From the NCBI RefSeq assembly GCF_019511345.1, contig NZ_JAEUAK010000005.1:186001-250000 (forward strand): a stretch of DNA of 64,000 nt, read 5' to 3'. Position 1 is the stretch's first letter. Each line of letters starts with the position of its first letter. The stretch is from Rhizobium mesosinicum (GTDB lineage Bacteria; Pseudomonadota; Alphaproteobacteria; Rhizobiales; Rhizobiaceae). This document shows, piece after piece, positions 62,226-64,000 of this stretch. Under the pieces are notes generated by a model that saw only the letters and a list, made by a program, of their open reading frames with translations, did no database searches and was not told the origin of the DNA. Both the position numbers and the translations under genes were made by a program.

Positions 62226-64000
62226 TCAGGCGCTTTCCTTGAACTCGGCATCCCCGTCGTCGGGGCCACCCATGGAGAGGTCAAGGGCAAAGCCTTTGGC
62301 GCGTGCCTGCTGGGCGGCGACCGAATTGGCGGCCGTGGTCTTCTTGCCGACCGGCTTGCGGCCTCCGGTCGGAACCGGCGTGCGCACCGTCACCTTGGCA
62401 GCCGGAGCGCGCGACAGGCGGTTGCCGGCCATGTCCACCTTGAAGAAGGCGATCGAGGCCTGCAGTTCTTCAGCCTGGGTGGCGAGTTCCTCGGAGGTCG
62501 CCGACATCTCTTCGGAGGCGCCGGCATTCTGCTGCGTCACCTTGTCGAGCTGCTGGATCGCTTCGTTGATCTGGGCTGCACCGATATCCTGCTCGCGGCA
62601 GGCGGCACTGATCTCGGAGACCAGTTCGGCAGTCTTACGGATGTCGGGCACTAGGCGGCCGAGCATGTCGCCGGCTTCCTGCGCCGCCTTGACCGTATCG
62701 CCCGACATCGCACTGATTTCGGCTGCTGCCGACTGGCTGCGTTCGGCAAGCTTGCGGACTTCCGAGGCGACGACCGCAAAGCCCTTGCCATGTTCGCCGG
62801 CGCGCGCAGCTTCCACGGCGGCGTTCAGGGCGAGCAGGTCGGTCTGACGGGCGATTTCCTGAACGATACCGATCTTTTCGGCAATCGTACGCATCGCCTG
62901 AACAGCGCGGGAGACCGCTTCACCCGAAACTTCGGCATCCTTGGCGGACTGACGGGCGATCTTTTCGGTCTGGGCGGCGTTGTCGGCATTCTGCTTGATG
63001 TTGGAAGCCATCTCCTCCATCGAAGCGGAAGCCTCTTCAGCCGAAGCCGCCTGCTCTGTTGCACCCTGCGAGACCTGTTCGGAGCTGGCCGACAGTTCCT
63101 GGCTGCCGGACGAGACGTTTTCAGCTGCGGCGATTGCATCGGCCACGACACCGCGCAGGCGCTCGACCATCTGCTCCAGAGCAATACCCAGCGTATCCTT
63201 CTCCGACAGAGGCTTCGGAGAGACGGTAAGATCGCCGTTCGAGATCTGGTTGGCGATCTGCGCTGTGTTACGCAGGTTGCCGGTCATCCTCGTCATGGAA
63301 TTGACCAGGTCGCGGATCTCGTCATTGCTCTTGTGCTCGATGTCCTGTTCGAGATCGCCGATGCTGACGGCATCCGCGAGCTGGACTGCGCGCTTGAGGC
63401 CACGGGAGATATTGAGCAGGATCCAGATGGCAGCAGCGGAGGATACGATGATCAGGCCGACCGTCATCATCACGAGCATGTTGCGCGACTGCGCATACTG
63501 ATCGTTGGTGGCGGCGTCGGTTTCGGCGACATTGCCGGTCACGGTGTCGTTCAGCTTGGAGAGAATGCCGAGAAGCTGAGTCGTTACTACCTGGCCCTCG
63601 CCCATCGAAATGACGCCGGCCTGGGTGTTGGATTCGCTGGTGTTTTGCGTGGCAAGGTCGGCAACACGATCCTGCAGCGCAGTCCACTTGCCGTAGAGAT
63701 CGCCGAACTGAGCCATGCCATTCCTGATGTCAGGGTCTTCCGAGGTTGCCAGGCGAGCCTGTAGTGTCTTGATCTGTTCGCGCTGCTGCGAAATCTCATC
63801 GACATAGCCGGCGATCTTGGTCGCATCGGTATTGATGATCGCATCCTTTTCGGCGCGGATGGAACGCATGACGGCGTCGGAGAGATCGCCGGAATCGCGC
63901 AAATTGGCGACCGGACCGGCAACCATGATTGAGATGTCGCTGTTCAGCGACGAAAGATTGTAGATCGAAAGACCGGCCATGGCGCAGGTCAGGAGAACGA
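62226..64000 (-). CDS. Methyl-accepting chemotaxis protein, partial at window edge
   Basis: About 590 residues are visible and the N terminus lies beyond the window (the frame stays open, ending in the first membrane helix [14 protein letters not shown]). A periplasmic four-helix-like sensor of about 150 residues leads to TM2 ([22 protein letters not shown]), HAMP ([20 protein letters not shown]) and the signalling domain with tip [21 protein letters not shown]. The Ala/Pro-rich C-terminal tail has no CheR-docking pentapeptide. Clustered with cheW-cheR-cheB. Confidence 0.93.
   Translation of the reverse strand, partial: VLLTCAMAGLSIYNLSSLNSDISIMVAGPVANLRDSGDLSDAVMRSIRAEKDAIINTDATKIAGYVDEISQQREQIKTLQARLATSEDPDIRNGMAQFGDLYGKWTALQDRVADLATQNTSESNTQAGVISMGEGQVVTTQLLGILSKLNDTVTGNVAETDAATNDQYAQSRNMLVMMTVGLIIVSSAAAIWILLNISRGLKRAVQLADAVSIGDLEQDIEHKSNDEIRDLVNSMTRMTGNLRNTAQIANQISNGDLTVSPKPLSEKDTLGIALEQMVERLRGVVADAIAAAENVSSGSQELSASSEQVSQGATEQAASAEEASASMEEMASNIKQNADNAAQTEKIARQSAKDAEVSGEAVSRAVQAMRTIAEKIGIVQEIARQTDLLALNAAVEAARAGEHGKGFAVVASEVRKLAERSQSAAAEISAMSGDTVKAAQEAGDMLGRLVPDIRKTAELVSEISAACREQDIGAAQINEAIQQLDKVTQQNAGASEEMSATSEELATQAEELQASIAFFKVDMAGNRLSRAPAAKVTVRTPVPTGGRKPVGKKTTAANSVAAQQARAKGFALDLSMGGPDDGDAEFKESA

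Noticed and set aside
1..64000. tRNA or rRNA genes, CRISPR arrays, prophage
   Set aside because: I saw no cloverleaf-type sequences, no regularly spaced repeat-spacer arrays, and no phage structural or integrase genes. A tRNA scan was not possible by eye with certainty.

Overview
The window is high-GC alphaproteobacterial chromosome and reads as a fast-growing rhizobium (Rhizobium etli / leguminosarum type). Evidence: the sulfolipid operon sqdBDC, the lpiA-atvA (aminoacyl-phosphatidylglycerol) operon, a rcdA-type gene behind perfect CtrA boxes, a tkt-gap-pgk-fba cluster beside zapA and 6S RNA, and three copies of a RIME-like rhizobial intergenic repeat. Almost everything is ordinary core or conserved-accessory chromosome. 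No tRNA, rRNA, CRISPR array, prophage or conjugative element was seen.

Layout. 0-3.9 kb: the 5' end of tolQ (minus), a NitT/TauT-type ABC importer (plus) and ybgC (minus). 3.9-7.8 kb: sulfolipid genes sqdB-sqdD-sqdC and an Ala/Thr-rich protein. 7.8-13.8 kb: a FUSC transporter remnant, 5-formyl-THF cyclo-ligase, ymdB, an exported metallo-beta-lactamase-fold protein, a PNPOx-like protein, yebC, a luciferase-like oxidoreductase and a GNAT. 13.8-20.7 kb: a chemoreceptor, then ruvC-[AbrB/PIN toxin-antitoxin]-ruvA-ruvB, a Tat-exported phosphoesterase and a Nudix hydrolase. 20.8-29 kb: DinB, atvA and lpiA, a large MscS channel and a 6-phosphogluconate dehydrogenase. 29-35.8 kb: VOC, AHSA1 and ArsR genes, an XRE regulator with an epimerase, an aldo/keto reductase, an MFS pump with a divergent LysR regulator, and GrpB. 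35.9-45.4 kb: 6S RNA, zapA, a coiled-coil protein, transketolase, GAPDH, a GNAT, a K+/H+ antiporter, PGK and class I aldolase. 45.5-49.4 kb: PhzF, a small membrane protein, an MFS transporter, a DUF1192 protein and rcdA. 49.4-50.9 kb: a complete IS3-family element. 50.9-56.5 kb: rpmE, an ABC exporter, an orphan Bug protein, YegP, and a YCII protein with an ECF42-like sigma factor. 56.4-64 kb: a MotA/MotB-like pair, an inositol-phosphatase-family protein, and cheB, cheR, cheW and a chemoreceptor.

Working together. The carbon cluster supplies the C3/C6 steps of central metabolism, with a paired LacI-type operator candidate in front of the aldolase gene. Envelope lipid functions recur (sqd, lpiA/atvA, tol). 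ruvC, ruvA and ruvB form the Holliday-junction resolvasome and are interrupted by a toxin-antitoxin pair with its own promoter and operator. The cell-cycle theme is zapA plus rcdA with CtrA sites.

Most notable observations: two exact TTAA-N7-TTAA CtrA boxes flanking a possible terminator-ended sRNA ahead of rcdA; a toxin-antitoxin module inside the ruv locus; an IS3 element inserted into the loop of the rpmE terminator; and a gene order suggesting that a 5-FCL-to-ruvB segment was inverted, separating 6S RNA from its usual neighbour. Gene identities rest on motifs and remembered family features; no database search was run.
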